Assembly (NCBI RefSeq): GCF_000734895.2
Contig: NZ_CP011382.1
Span: forward strand, 5,916,491-5,980,490
Direction of reading: 5' to 3'
DNA: 64,000 nt
From: Calothrix sp. 336/3
GTDB lineage: Bacteria > Cyanobacteriota > Cyanobacteriia > Cyanobacteriales > Nostocaceae
This document shows, in pieces, positions 1-9,502 of the stretch. Made by a program: the position numbers and the translations under genes. Positions within the stretch are counted from its first letter, which is position 1. Every line of letters starts with the position of its first letter. The notes under the pieces were generated by a model that worked only from the letters and a program-made list of their open reading frames with translations, did not search any database and was not told the origin of the DNA.

Positions 1-186
1 CACCAAATTAAGGCGATCGCCCCCAACACCCAGATTATTGCTTATTCTTCTGTGGAAGAGCATAAATTACATGAAAATACAGCCCAACTGGATGTAATTT
101 GTCGTAAAGATGTACCCACAACTGAGCTAATCTCTGTAGTTCGGCAAATGGGACAAAGATTGACCAATGGTTCAGTCAGTCCTTGA
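1..186 (+). CDS. Response-regulator receiver domain, C-terminal fragment (5' end outside window)
   Basis: An open frame enters from the left edge and ends at TGA 184-186, giving 61 residues. The residues read like the last third of a CheY-like receiver domain: a hydrophobic beta-4 strand (IIAYSS), a helix, then a short strand carrying a lysine (ICRKD) that fits the conserved beta-5 Lys, and a closing amphipathic helix. The phospho-acceptor Asp would lie upstream of the window. The protein stops right after the receiver fold, so the receiver is either free-standing or the last domain of a hybrid protein. The family call is moderate because only the tail is visible. Confidence 0.6.
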   Translation, partial: HQIKAIAPNTQIIAYSSVEEHKLHENTAQLDVICRKDVPTTELISVVRQMGQRLTNGSVSP

Positions 187-307
187 CAGCATCTGTCTAT
201 CCATAATCCCAAAAGTGTTGATAATGATCATAATTTATAGTAAAAGGTAGCAGTGTCACGAAACTCTGCTACCAGTCTATTCAGGGCAATATCACCTGAG
301 TGGTAAT

Positions 308-490
308 TTAGTTATCGTCAAAATCCCCGAAGGTGCGTCTATACTCTTCAATCAGTTCATCCATTTCCTCTAAAGCTTGTGTCACGTCTAGCTGGAGCGT
401 GCCTAAGTTTGGCTGCTGCAATAGATTTAACAGATATTCTCGTTTGCTTTTTACGGCAGCAATGCGCTCTTTAATAATTTGTGGTTCCAT
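308..490 (-). CDS. Small conserved-looking hypothetical protein, helical and acidic
   Basis: A 60-residue product if started at the ATG at 490; a longer version would need a TTG at 514 and adds eight residues that look less coding-like. The sequence is predicted almost wholly helical, basic in the first third (KERIAAVKSKREY) and very acidic at the C-terminus (ALEEMDELIEEYRRTFGDFDDN). No motif assigns a function. It is transcribed away from the DUF2854 gene. I do not recognise the family. Confidence 0.6.
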   Translation of the reverse strand: MEPQIIKERIAAVKSKREYLLNLLQQPNLGTLQLDVTQALEEMDELIEEYRRTFGDFDDN

Positions 491-605
491 ATTAGTAATT
501 GCAATTAAGTACAAAAAATCTCTAGATTTAAAATTAACCTATTCCCTAAAGAGTTAGCGATCGCCGATGATAAAACTTAGTCGCTAAAACTTGATATCAT
601 TCACC

Positions 606-1175
606 ATGCTACGTAAATTTTCCTTGGGAACTCTGGGTCTAGTGGTCGGTGGGATTCTGACCATCATGGGTTTTGTTGCCTATGCCCAGGCTAATTCTAC
701 CCTGAACCTGATTGGCTTTTTCTACGGTCTACCTTTGCTTTTAGGCGGATTAGCACTGAAAACCAATGAACTCAAACCCCTCGCCTTTACCCAACCTACC
801 ACACCAGAAGTCTTAGCACTTCGAGAGACACAAGCTACAACCACCCAAAACCTGATTCGCACCGATATTACCCGTTACAGCTACGGCATGGACACCCATT
901 TCGACCGTGCTTTAGAATACCTCAAATTAACTGCTAGTGACGATGATAGACCTGTCATTACAGGCTTGCGAGAAACAGAAATTAATGGGGCGTATAGTTT
1001 AATACTAGAATTCGACTCACCAGATTTACCCCTAGCTACTTGGCAACAGTTCCAAGAAAAAATGGTGAAATATTTTGGACCTGGGGTTGATGTGCAAATT
1101 ACCCAACCAGAAACGGACAAAATTGAATTAGCTTTAATTACTGTGGCGGAAAATTCCCAGGCAGTGGTGAGTTAA
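606..1175 (+). CDS. DUF2854 family membrane-associated protein
   Basis: 189 residues from the ATG at 606; a TTG at 591 is possible but unneeded. Two hydrophobic segments lie near the N-terminus (about residues 8-28 and 36-52), followed by a soluble domain of about 130 residues. The arrangement and the phrase LGGLALKTNELKP match the DUF2854 family found in cyanobacteria and plastid-bearing eukaryotes, of unknown function. The soluble part is probably anchored at a membrane. It stands alone, with the crr7-ndhH pair converging on it from the other side. Confidence 0.75.
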   Translation: MLRKFSLGTLGLVVGGILTIMGFVAYAQANSTLNLIGFFYGLPLLLGGLALKTNELKPLAFTQPTTPEVLALRETQATTTQNLIRTDITRYSYGMDTHFDRALEYLKLTASDDDRPVITGLRETEINGAYSLILEFDSPDLPLATWQQFQEKMVKYFGPGVDVQITQPETDKIELALITVAENSQAVVS

Positions 1176-1240
1176 GAATTGTGATACAGGCATCCTGCCT
1201 GTTTGAATAAAACCATCATCTGTTCGTGACAACCAATCAT

Positions 1241-1501
1241 CTATTTTTCTAAACGCACAGCATACCACTGTAAATACTCCCCTGGTCCGATATCTAATTC
1301 ACAACTTGTATCAACTAAATGTTGCGCCTGTGCTTCTGGAGAGTCTAAAGAACTTAAATCAGGGGGTAAGTCTTGAGCATCCAGGTTTTGGATAACTTCT
1401 TGGAGTTTGGCGATTAATTCCCCAACTGTGAGAAATTGTTCTGGTTGGTTGGTTTCCAAAACCACAAAATATTCTTGTTGATACATCAGCGAATCGGACA
1501 T
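1241..1501 (-). CDS. crr7: Chlororespiratory reduction protein 7 (CRR7) homologue
   Basis: 86 residues from ATG 1501, preceded by an AGAGGGG Shine-Dalgarno-like stretch about 8 bases upstream. An upstream TTG at 1552 would give a longer form that lacks this support. The C-terminal signature (SCELD-GPG-YLQWY-VRLEK) is that of CRR7, which in plants is needed for assembly of the chloroplast NDH-1 complex. It lies 118 bp downstream of ndhH on the same strand, which fits a role with the photosynthetic NDH-1 complex. Its assembly role in this organism is inferred from the plant protein and from gene order. Confidence 0.85.
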   Translation of the reverse strand: MSDSLMYQQEYFVVLETNQPEQFLTVGELIAKLQEVIQNLDAQDLPPDLSSLDSPEAQAQHLVDTSCELDIGPGEYLQWYAVRLEK

Positions 1502-1619
1502 ACTGACAACCCCTCTTTGAATTAATAGTTGGGGAATTGGGAGGGAGGACAAGATGAAAGGGCAAAACTCTCATCTATATCCCCTTTACCCATTACCCTT
1601 TACCGACAAATATTGCATT

Positions 1620-2804
1620 CTATCTGTCAACAGAACCCATAATTACGTCGATACTACCGAGAATCACGACGACATCCGCAACTTTCATACCACGTAATAA
1701 ATGAGGCAGGATTTGCAAGTTATTGAAATCTGCGGCACGAATTTTCCAACGCCAAGGGAAGACATTATCATCACCGACAAGGTAGATACCGACTTCACCC
1801 TTACCACTTTCGATACGGCTGTAGATTTCACCCTTAGGAATCTTAAAGGTGGGAGCAACTTTTTTGGCAACAAATTGGTAATCGAAAGCATCCCACTCCG
1901 ATTTTTTCCCAGCCATGAGGCGTTTTGCTTCCAGATTTTCGTAGGGACCACCAGGAAGTCCAGCGATCGCCTGTTTAATAATTTTTACAGATTCCCGCAT
2001 TTCGCGCATCCGCACCATATACCGGGCTAAACAGTCCCCTACGGTTTCCCACTGCACGTCCCAGTCAAAATCGTCGTAACACTCGTAGTGATCTACCTTA
2101 CGTAAATCCCATTTCACCCCAGAAGCTCGCAACATAGGACCAGAAAGCCCCCAGTTAATTGCTTCTTCACGGGTGATGGTACCAATACCCTCAATCCGAC
2201 GGCGGAAAATTGGGTTATTAGTAACTAAACGCTCGTACTCATCGACCTTGGGAATAAAGTATTCACAAAAATCTAAGCATTTATCTACCCAACCGTAGGG
2301 TAAATCAGCTGCCACTCCACCAATGCGAAAATAATTATTATTGACCATCCGGTAGCCTGTTGCTGCTTCCCACAGGTCATAAATCATTTCCCGCTCGCGG
2401 AACTGATAGAAGAAGGGAGTTTGCGCTCCGACGTCTGCCAAAAAGGGACCAAACCACAGTAAATGGTTGGCAATACGATTCAACTCCAGCATAATCACAC
2501 GAATATAGCTAGCACGTTTGGGAACCTTGATACCAGCTAGCTTTTCCGGTGCATTGACAGTTACAGCTTCGTTGAACATCCCTGCGGCGTAATCCCAGCG
2601 ACTGACGTAGGGAACATACTGAATATTTGTCCGACTTTCAGCTATTTTTTCCATTCCTCGGTGCAAATAGCCAATAACCGGTTCACAATCCACAACATCC
2701 TCTCCATCGAGGGTGAGGATTAACCGCAAAACCCCGTGCATTGAGGGATGGTGTGGTCCCATGTTCAGCACCATTGGTTCTGTGCGGGTTTCAATTCTTG
2801 CCAT
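1620..2804 (-). CDS. ndhH: NAD(P)H-quinone oxidoreductase subunit H (NdhH)
   Basis: 394 residues, the usual length for cyanobacterial NdhH, the 49-kDa-type subunit of the hydrophilic arm of NDH-1. The N-terminus carries the family motif NMGPHHPSMHGVLR at about residues 14-27, which helps form the quinone site, and the C-terminus ends in the conserved GSIDVIMGSVDR. NDH-1 accepts electrons from ferredoxin in cyanobacteria and drives respiration and cyclic electron flow in the thylakoid. The ATG at 2804 begins directly with the conserved MARIETRTEPM. The gene is complete, with no missing motif. Confidence 0.98.
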   Translation of the reverse strand: MARIETRTEPMVLNMGPHHPSMHGVLRLILTLDGEDVVDCEPVIGYLHRGMEKIAESRTNIQYVPYVSRWDYAAGMFNEAVTVNAPEKLAGIKVPKRASYIRVIMLELNRIANHLLWFGPFLADVGAQTPFFYQFREREMIYDLWEAATGYRMVNNNYFRIGGVAADLPYGWVDKCLDFCEYFIPKVDEYERLVTNNPIFRRRIEGIGTITREEAINWGLSGPMLRASGVKWDLRKVDHYECYDDFDWDVQWETVGDCLARYMVRMREMRESVKIIKQAIAGLPGGPYENLEAKRLMAGKKSEWDAFDYQFVAKKVAPTFKIPKGEIYSRIESGKGEVGIYLVGDDNVFPWRWKIRAADFNNLQILPHLLRGMKVADVVVILGSIDVIMGSVDR

Positions 2805-3355
2805 ATATTTTCCGTCTTCTCCCGTTTGTGAACAATGAAGCCAGTCACCCCTACTTGGAAATGTGTTTAACAGTTGTCGATGATTCAGCTATTTGGTGGA
2901 TTAGTTAGACTGACTTTGTACTTTCCACCGTCTACTGTTCACTTATTTGACATTCTGTTATGGGTGTTTGCAAATATTTTTGCTACGAACACACATAAAA
3001 TGCAACCGCATCATACCGTTTTGATTTAGAGTCAGCTGTACTCGCTTGACTAAACCTGAATTTCATCAGGGTTATACTAATCCAAAATGGGATAAAGCTG
3101 CTGAATTTATGGGTTTGGATGGCATTCAACTAATTTCATTATATTGAGATAAGTGTATGTCAACTGATGATCGTTAGCAGAACAATATATAAGGATTCGG
3201 GAAGGTTTCCATAGGTTATATTGCTTGTTGGATAAGGGGTAAGGGTCAGGGAGTAGGGAGTGGGGAGTAGTGAGTAGTAAGATTAATTTACCAGCTCAAG
3301 TTTCTTTGTAGCAGTGTTACAGTAGTGACTTTGCAGTTCTAAATTTCCCAGGCAA
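2805..3355. other. Intergenic region between divergent ndhH and rsmH
   Basis: 551 bp without a convincing gene. It should hold the promoters of ndhH (leftward) and rsmH (rightward). A frame ending at a TGA near 3147 encodes about 33 orderly residues (NPKWDKAAEFMGLDGIQL...) with no start, possibly a gene remnant. Close to rsmH there is a G/A-rich stretch built from imperfect GGGAGTAG units (about 3245-3280), a low-complexity motif common between cyanobacterial genes. No RNA gene was seen. Confidence 0.4.
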
Positions 3356-4249
3356 ATGAATCCCCATTCTACTGAGCAGACAACGACTTTTTCCCATATA
3401 CCCGTGCTTCCGGAAGCTGTAATTGAGGGTTTAGCTGTGCGATCGCGGGGACATTATTTAGATGTTACGGTGGGTGGTGGTGGTCATACGCGGTTAATTT
3501 TAGAATCTATGCCAGATGTACGGGTGACTGCTTTGGATCAGGATGGGGATGCGTTGGCAGCAGCAAAGCAGGAGTTGGCAGAGTTTGGCGATCGCGTGAC
3601 TTTTGTTCATAGTAATTTTGCTAGTTATATCTACTCTCCGGGAGCTTTTGATGGGATTTTGGCTGATTTGGGTGTGAGTTCCTATCACCTGGATACTCCC
3701 GATAGGGGTTTTAGTTTTCGCCAAACGGGGGATTTGGATATGCGTATGGATCGCACCCAGTCGTTAACGGCAGCAGAATTAATTAATTATGGGGATGAGG
3801 GGGAATTGGCAAATATTTTCTTTCAGTATGGTGAAGAAAGACTGTCTCGACGTATTGCCAGACGGATTGTGGAAAAGCGCCCCTTTCAGACTACGACGGA
3901 ATTAGCGGAGGCGATCGCCACTGCTGTTCCAGGGAAATATCGTCATGGTAGAATCCACCCGGCAACTCGGGTTTTTCAAGCTTTACGGATTGCGGTGAAT
4001 GATGAGTTGGGGGTGTTAACAAGTTTTCTCGCCAAAGCACCCCTAGGATTAGTTCCGGGGGGAAGAATAGCTGTGATTAGTTTTCATAGCTTGGAAGACA
4101 GAATCGTCAAGCATAGTTTACGCAATTCACCCTTGTTGCAGGTGGTCACGAAAAAGCCGATAATTGCCCAGGAAGAGGAAATTGCCAATAATTCCAGAGC
4201 GAGATCGGCAAAGTTGCGTGTGGCGCAAAGACTAACGTCCGTAGAATGA
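3356..4249 (+). CDS. rsmH: 16S rRNA (cytosine-1402-N4) methyltransferase RsmH
   Basis: 297 residues, normal for RsmH (MraW). SAM-binding motif I appears as DVTVGGGGHT near residues 36-45. The family hallmarks HIPVLPEAV at the start, DLGVSS and DRGFSF in the middle, and ISFHSLEDR toward the end are all intact. The enzyme methylates N4 of C1402 in 16S rRNA at the decoding centre. In many bacteria it opens the dcw division cluster; here no division gene follows, since the next gene is on the opposite strand, as is common in cyanobacteria. Confidence 0.97.
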   Translation: MNPHSTEQTTTFSHIPVLPEAVIEGLAVRSRGHYLDVTVGGGGHTRLILESMPDVRVTALDQDGDALAAAKQELAEFGDRVTFVHSNFASYIYSPGAFDGILADLGVSSYHLDTPDRGFSFRQTGDLDMRMDRTQSLTAAELINYGDEGELANIFFQYGEERLSRRIARRIVEKRPFQTTTELAEAIATAVPGKYRHGRIHPATRVFQALRIAVNDELGVLTSFLAKAPLGLVPGGRIAVISFHSLEDRIVKHSLRNSPLLQVVTKKPIIAQEEEIANNSRARSAKLRVAQRLTSVE

Positions 4250-4306
4250 AGATTAAGATTGGGTGCGATCGCAATTAATTTTGTGATAGTTAAACGATAA
4301 TTGTGA

Positions 4307-5572
4307 CTAATTTTCAAAGGGTAAGGAAGGGGAAGTTTTCGGGAAGATAGCTTGCTCTGTTTCCGGGTCGAAAAAGTGAATTTTATCTGTTGTTAAAGAT
4401 AGCCATAGTTCTTCCCCTAACTTGATGGTTCTATCGGGAGGAACTCTTATCTGAAGGGGATTATTGTTGATTCCATTGGTGGGAAAACTAGACTCAATAA
4501 ATTTAGCAGAAATATAAGATTCATTCCCTAAATTTTCCACTAGTTCCACTTTTACTGGGAGATTTTTCGTGGCAGGCACACTTACCAGTAAATGCTCTGG
4601 ACGGACACCTAAAATTAATTTTTTCCCGTCATATTTTTGTAACGCGCTGCTCCAAAGATGGGGAATTGTCATGCGGAAATCTCCGTTGGTTATTAATTGC
4701 GGTGCGTGAAATTCCACGGTGATAAAATTCATCGGTGGGGAACCAATGAACTCGGCAACGAAGCGGTTCGCGGGACGGTTGTATAATTCTAAAGGTGGGT
4801 CTATTTGCTGGATTTGTCCCTGATTCAGGATAGCAATGCGATCGCCCATAGTCATTGCTTCTGTTTGGTCATGGGTGACATAGATGGTGGTTGTACCGAG
4901 TTGCCTTTGTAACTTCACAATTTGGGCACGGGTTTCGGCTCGCAGTTTGGCATCCAGGTTGGATAATGGCTCATCCATGAGAAATACTTGGGGATTTCTG
5001 GCGATCGCTCTCCCTAATGCTACTCGTTGTCTTTGCCCCCCAGATAGTTGCTTGGGTAATCGATTTAACAAACCTTCAATTTGCAATAATTGGGCAACGT
5101 TCCTGACTTGCTCTTGAATTTTCCGTTCTTGCTCAGAAATATACCGTAATCCCTTAGGTAATTTTCTCGTAGCCTCAACTAACAAAGTATCAGTAAATTT
5201 ACCCTGAGATACTCCATCACCCTGTTGTCTGCGACGCAACCCAAAGGCAATATTGTCGTATACCGTCATGTGGGGGTAAAGAGCATAATTTTGAAACACC
5301 ATGGCAATATCTCGTTCCTTGGGGGGAAGATGATTGACTAGGCGATCGCCAACCCAAATATTTCCCCCAGTCATGGTTTCCAAACCAGCAATTAAGCGCA
5401 ACAAAGTACTTTTGCCACACCCAGAGGGTCCAACCAACACCATAAACTCACCATCATTTACCGTCAGGTGAATTCGTCGCAATACATTCATCCCTTCCTG
5501 ACGATTTTGTGTACCCTCACCTTTGCGGGGAGGAAAACTCTTATAAACGTTCTCTAATACAACCTGTGCCAC
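4307..5572 (-). CDS. ABC transporter ATP-binding protein, MalK/UgpC type
   Basis: 421 residues with a GTG start at 5572. Walker A GPSGCGKST is at 48-56, the Q-loop Q-N-Y-A-L-Y-P near 94-100, signature LSGGQ 176-180, Walker B VFLMDEP 197-203, then a C-terminal TOBE-type regulatory region (GVRPEHLLV near 325). This architecture belongs to ATPases that energise sugar or glycerol-phosphate importers of the CUT1 family. No permease or binding protein is adjacent, so it may serve several unlinked permeases, as MsmX-type ATPases do. A charged stretch of about 30 residues (about 114-150) lengthens the helical subdomain compared with MalK. Confidence 0.88.
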   Translation of the reverse strand: MAQVVLENVYKSFPPRKGEGTQNRQEGMNVLRRIHLTVNDGEFMVLVGPSGCGKSTLLRLIAGLETMTGGNIWVGDRLVNHLPPKERDIAMVFQNYALYPHMTVYDNIAFGLRRRQQGDGVSQGKFTDTLLVEATRKLPKGLRYISEQERKIQEQVRNVAQLLQIEGLLNRLPKQLSGGQRQRVALGRAIARNPQVFLMDEPLSNLDAKLRAETRAQIVKLQRQLGTTTIYVTHDQTEAMTMGDRIAILNQGQIQQIDPPLELYNRPANRFVAEFIGSPPMNFITVEFHAPQLITNGDFRMTIPHLWSSALQKYDGKKLILGVRPEHLLVSVPATKNLPVKVELVENLGNESYISAKFIESSFPTNGINNNPLQIRVPPDRTIKLGEELWLSLTTDKIHFFDPETEQAIFPKTSPSLPFEN

Positions 5573-5688
5573 GATAATTTATTGAATCAATATCAGATAA
5601 ACAATAAGTTAAAAAAGCAGGGAACACAAACAAAAACAGACTACCTTAGAAGCAACTATACATCGGGAATTATTTAGGAGTTTTCCAT

Positions 5689-6927
5689 ATGGCTATCCAT
5701 ATTACCTCTAACGCTTCCCAGGAAATTATTGATACCCAGACCACAGATTGCTGTATCGTTGGTGGAGGTCCAGCAGGAACTTTACTGGCTTTACTTTTAG
5801 CACGCCAGGGTATCCATGTCATCTTACTAGAAACCCACAAGGATTTTGACCGCGATTTTCGTGGGGATACTATCCATCCATCAGTAATGGAAATAATGGC
5901 AGAACTGGATTTAGCTGAATCCTTGCTACAACTTCCCCACACCAAAATGCATCGGATGAGTCTCGGAACCTCAGAAAAACAAGCTGTTATTGCTGATTTT
6001 AGTCATCTCAAGACTGCCTATCCCTACATTACAATGTTGCCCCAGGTAAAATTCCTGGAATTTATCACGACTGAAGCCAAAAAATACCCGAATTTTCAGC
6101 TAGTCATGGGGGCAAATGTGCAAGAAATACTGAGAGTAAATAATACTACGATCGGAGTTAGTTATCGAGGTCAAGGTGGATGGCATGAAGTCCGGGCAAA
6201 GCTGACAGTCGGTGCAGATGGACGGCATTCTAAGCTACGACAGCTAGGAGAATTTGAGGCAATTTCTACCTCTGCACCCATGGATGTCCTATGGTTCCGT
6301 CTTCCTAAGCATCGGGAGGAAGCTCCAGGAGGAATGGGACGTATTGGTCGTGGTCATATAGTAGCAATGTTAGATCGGGGAGAACAGTGGCAAATTGCCT
6401 ATGTCATTCCCAAAGGCACATACCAAAAAATACGGCATCAAGGGTTAGAAATATTACGTCAATCTGTGATAGAAGTTGTACCGGAATTGGTAGATAGAAT
6501 CGCATTTTTACACGATTGGTCGCAAATTGCCTTTTTATCTGTAGAGTCTGACCGCCTCAAATGCTGGTATAGTCAGGGTTTACTGTTAATTGGTGATGCG
6601 GCTCATGTTATGTCCCCTATTGGAGGGGTTGGTATCAACTATGCCATCCAAGACGCGGTAGTTGCTAGCAATGTATTAAGTAAACCTTTGAAAACTGGAA
6701 CTCTCAATGTCGATGATCTCGCTCAGGTACAGCGACAACGGGAATTGCCTACTCGTGTAATTCAAACCTTTCAATCTCTGATCCAACAACGCATTTTTGC
6801 CCCTGCTCTGGATTCTCAAAATTCTCAACCCTTCCAACCACCACGATGGTTAGGTTTACCTGGATTGCGAGACTTTCCTGCCAGGTTAATCGCGTTTGGT
6901 GTTTTTCCTGCCCATGTCAAGATGTAA
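5689..6927 (+). CDS. FAD-dependent oxidoreductase, aromatic hydroxylase (PHBH/UbiH-like) superfamily
   Basis: 412 residues from ATG 5689, preceded by TAGGAG eight bases upstream. The N-terminal dinucleotide-binding motif GGGPAG is at 25-30, the second FAD motif VGADGRHS is mid-protein, and the third motif LLLIGDAAHVMSPIGGVG lies near residues 300-317. This set defines class A flavoprotein monooxygenases. The substrate cannot be read from the sequence. The gene stands alone between an ABC ATPase on the other strand and ssb. Confidence 0.88.
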   Translation: MAIHITSNASQEIIDTQTTDCCIVGGGPAGTLLALLLARQGIHVILLETHKDFDRDFRGDTIHPSVMEIMAELDLAESLLQLPHTKMHRMSLGTSEKQAVIADFSHLKTAYPYITMLPQVKFLEFITTEAKKYPNFQLVMGANVQEILRVNNTTIGVSYRGQGGWHEVRAKLTVGADGRHSKLRQLGEFEAISTSAPMDVLWFRLPKHREEAPGGMGRIGRGHIVAMLDRGEQWQIAYVIPKGTYQKIRHQGLEILRQSVIEVVPELVDRIAFLHDWSQIAFLSVESDRLKCWYSQGLLLIGDAAHVMSPIGGVGINYAIQDAVVASNVLSKPLKTGTLNVDDLAQVQRQRELPTRVIQTFQSLIQQRIFAPALDSQNSQPFQPPRWLGLPGLRDFPARLIAFGVFPAHVKM

Positions 6928-6985
6928 AGCTATTTTACTGTCAATTATGGTACAATTATACTATTGAAGTGCAGAATCGATTACT

Positions 6986-7046
6986 CAAGCAAGTCAGGCG
7001 AGTTTCGTGAACAGTTTAAACGCTGCTGTTCGCGGATATTTGCTTG
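6986..7046. repeat. Imperfect long inverted repeat between the FAD oxidoreductase gene and ssb
   Basis: The outer arms CAAGCAAG (6986-6993) and a TTTGCTTG ending at 7046 pair, and the inner arms GTGAACAG and CTGTTCGC pair around a central loop, with mismatched sequence between. It lies about 60 bp past the oxidoreductase stop, so a terminator or a small structured RNA are both possible. The rest of the 346-bp gap (6928-7273) holds nothing I can assign except the ssb leader. Confidence 0.4.
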
Positions 7047-7273
7047 GCTTTTATGTTAAAACAGATTCTGTGGTAAAGAGTGTAAATACAGCTTTTTTTG
7101 ACACATTTTAGTAGTTTAGACAAAATATTTGCTACTTATTGAGACTTCCGGAAGAAAAGATGTTGTGGCAAGGGTGGGAAAAGCAACTGTTCAGCCTGAT
7201 TCTTGCCTAATCTCACCCAAGAAGTCTATCACTGAAAATTCATTACTCACCAGAAATCAGGCAGGAGGAATTT

Positions 7274-7777
7274 ATGAATAATTGTATTTTGATGGCAGAA
7301 ATTATCCAAGAACCCCAACTGCGCCATACCCCTGATGGGTTAGAGTTAGCAGAGATGACCGTTGAGTTCCCTGGTACAAGGGCAGAGGATCCGAGTGGGA
7401 CATTACGGGTAGTCGGTTGGGGTAATTTGGCAAAGGAGATACATCAGGGTTTTCACTTAGGCGATCGCGTGCTGATTGAAGGACGTTTGGGAATGCATAC
7501 CATTAACCGTCCGGAGGGTTTCAAGGAAAAACGTGCTGAACTAACTGTGCAAAAAATCCACTCCCTCGGTGGAGGAAGTATTACAACTGCTTCCGCGACA
7601 GTTGCCAGAAATAACACACCCACGACACTCACCACACCCACTACACCCACCACACCATTGGTAAATACTCCCCAACCAAGTTATACAGAAGTTGCACCAG
7701 CCAATACTAGTTATGAACGTCCATCCTATGCTGCACCACCTCAAGAAGAACCAGATATGGATGATATTCCTTTCTAG
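7274..7777 (+). CDS. ssb: Single-stranded DNA-binding protein
   Basis: 167 residues from ATG 7274, preceded by an excellent AGGAGG six bases upstream. The first ~100 residues form the OB-fold (NNCILMAEIIQEPQLR..., V-V-G-W-G-N-L-A, GDRVLIEGRL). The tail is a flexible low-complexity linker rich in Thr and Pro (imperfect TPTT repeats at about 114-128), ending in the acidic tip DMDDIPF that recruits partner proteins in bacterial SSBs. The protein coats single-stranded DNA during replication and repair. Cyanobacteria often have more than one SSB-like protein. Confidence 0.93.
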   Translation: MNNCILMAEIIQEPQLRHTPDGLELAEMTVEFPGTRAEDPSGTLRVVGWGNLAKEIHQGFHLGDRVLIEGRLGMHTINRPEGFKEKRAELTVQKIHSLGGGSITTASATVARNNTPTTLTTPTTPTTPLVNTPQPSYTEVAPANTSYERPSYAAPPQEEPDMDDIPF

Positions 7778-7888
7778 GTGTTAACTTGCAGTCTGTCGCC
7801 AGAATTTCCAGAAGTTAGTAGATACCCGACTCCTAGAAGTTAGGTATCTAAACACCTGTAACTTATCTCAAATTAATCACCCAAACAA

Positions 7889-9118
7889 CTACGAAACATG
7901 TAATAAATCATGAATTGCCTGATCTATTTTTCGTGCAGTTGCTTCCCAAGAATATTCTTTTTGAACTAATTCATAGGCAGAATTCGCCAGTTTTTCCCCA
8001 AGATAAGAATCAGACCAAATTTCCTGTATACCAGCAACAATTTCAGATACAGTATTTCTAATTAACAACTCTTCCCCATCTTTAGCTTTAATTCCTTCAC
8101 AACCCTTCGCAGTACTAATTACCGGACAACCTGCGGCAAATGCTTCCACTATTTTTAAGCGAGTTCCTCCACCTTGCATTAAAGGTACAACCATAATGCT
8201 TGCTGCTGCAATATAAGGCTTCACATCAGGTACACTTCCAGTCACAATAATATGAGGATTTTTTGCTGCCGCTTCTAACATATAGGCAGTTGGTGTACGT
8301 CCGACTAATAGTAATCGACTTTGGGGATAAATTTTTTGAATTTCTGGGAATATTTTTTGAATTAATAATTCTGCTGCAACAGTATTGGGTGAGTAGGAAA
8401 GTTGACCTAAAAATAGCAAGTTATAGGGATTATTTGCGAGTTCAGGAGGAGGAGTAAATTCACCTGAGCGAATACTGTCATAGGCAGAAACATTAATACT
8501 ATTAGGTACTGCATAGGTAGGGACAAAGTGCAAGTAAAATTTTTTGAGTAGATGTACATCTTCTTCACTGCACATCCATACTTGATTGACTTGGCTAATA
8601 AAGTCTTTTTCTATGCGTTTGAGATGGGCTAAATGAATTGTATTTCTCAGTCGAAATTTCCAATTATTACTATTACTATGTCGCTGCTCCCATAAAGAAG
8701 CCTCGACATTATGATTATCAAAAATGATTTTACAAGGGTGATTTTTTACTACCTGTAAATAGGGATATACCCAAATTTCTTCCAGAATAACAATATCTGG
8801 CTTAAATTCTTGTAGTAGTTGATTTAATGCTTCTTCTGTTGCATGAGAATATCCCCAAAGAGTATCTGGATGTTTCCGAGGAGAAAACCACCATAAACGA
8901 TTGATAAATTGTTCTTTTGGAGAACGTTTTTCCGTTACATTACAATGTTTCCAAACTGCAACCCCAGGGAGAGAAGTATGCTTAGGAGTCCAATTAGAAA
9001 CAGAAAAAACACCAACTTCTCCAGATTTCATCATAATGTTGATGTTTTGCCAGGTGCGTAAACTCACACCTCCAATTGTTGGATAGGGTACTTCTTTGGT
9101 GATAAATAGGGTACGCAT
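7889..9118 (-). CDS. Glycosyltransferase, GT4-like (GT-B fold)
   Basis: 409 residues, ATG at 9118. It begins as a typical GT-B N-terminal domain (FITKEVPYPTIGGVSLRT), and the C-terminal domain carries LLFLGQLSYSPN, a nucleotide-sugar binding stretch VPLMQGGGTRLKIVEAFAAG and G-C-P-V-I-S-T. This is the retaining GT4 pattern, with the Glu of the EAF segment as the donor-binding residue. No signal peptide or membrane segment is visible. Donor and acceptor are unknown; roles in polysaccharide or glycolipid assembly are possible. It is not in an obvious sugar cluster. Confidence 0.88.
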   Translation of the reverse strand: MRTLFITKEVPYPTIGGVSLRTWQNINIMMKSGEVGVFSVSNWTPKHTSLPGVAVWKHCNVTEKRSPKEQFINRLWWFSPRKHPDTLWGYSHATEEALNQLLQEFKPDIVILEEIWVYPYLQVVKNHPCKIIFDNHNVEASLWEQRHSNSNNWKFRLRNTIHLAHLKRIEKDFISQVNQVWMCSEEDVHLLKKFYLHFVPTYAVPNSINVSAYDSIRSGEFTPPPELANNPYNLLFLGQLSYSPNTVAAELLIQKIFPEIQKIYPQSRLLLVGRTPTAYMLEAAAKNPHIIVTGSVPDVKPYIAAASIMVVPLMQGGGTRLKIVEAFAAGCPVISTAKGCEGIKAKDGEELLIRNTVSEIVAGIQEIWSDSYLGEKLANSAYELVQKEYSWEATARKIDQAIHDLLHVS

Positions 9119-9502
9119 AGGAAAGGGAGAGATTTAAGTATACTTGTGGATATCTTGTCTAATATTCAGCTTGTTGATACGGATGCTGGAATTATCTTCA
9201 GTTTGTGAAATAGCGATCGCCCCAGTAAATGCACTGTCCACTATTATACTTATGCTCCCCAGGAAGGATATCAGTAAATCCTCTTGCTATGATTATTTAT
9301 CAGGATATTGAGATGATACGGGATACTTAAATATGTTTTTTAATATACATTTATTCAGAGAAAATTAGAGAGAGGCAAAGTCCACCTCCGATGATAGGTT
9401 TATTATATGAATGGGTAGTGGACTGACGCAGCTATAATATTGTGATAAGTAATACTTGTCTCTGGGTTTTTATCCTACGCGCCCTATTTTTACTAAAATT
9501 TT
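9119..9502. other. Intergenic region between the GT4 gene and the accessory ParB-like gene
   Basis: 384 bp, AT-rich, with one HIP1 octamer near 9213. It should contain the promoter of the glycosyltransferase gene and the 3' end of the ParB-like operon. No gene, RNA or clear terminator was seen. Confidence 0.4.

Noticed and set aside
13..20. HIP1 octamers (GCGATCGC) as a possible novel motif
   Set aside because: They are the well-known highly iterated palindrome of cyanobacterial genomes and not specific to any locus here.
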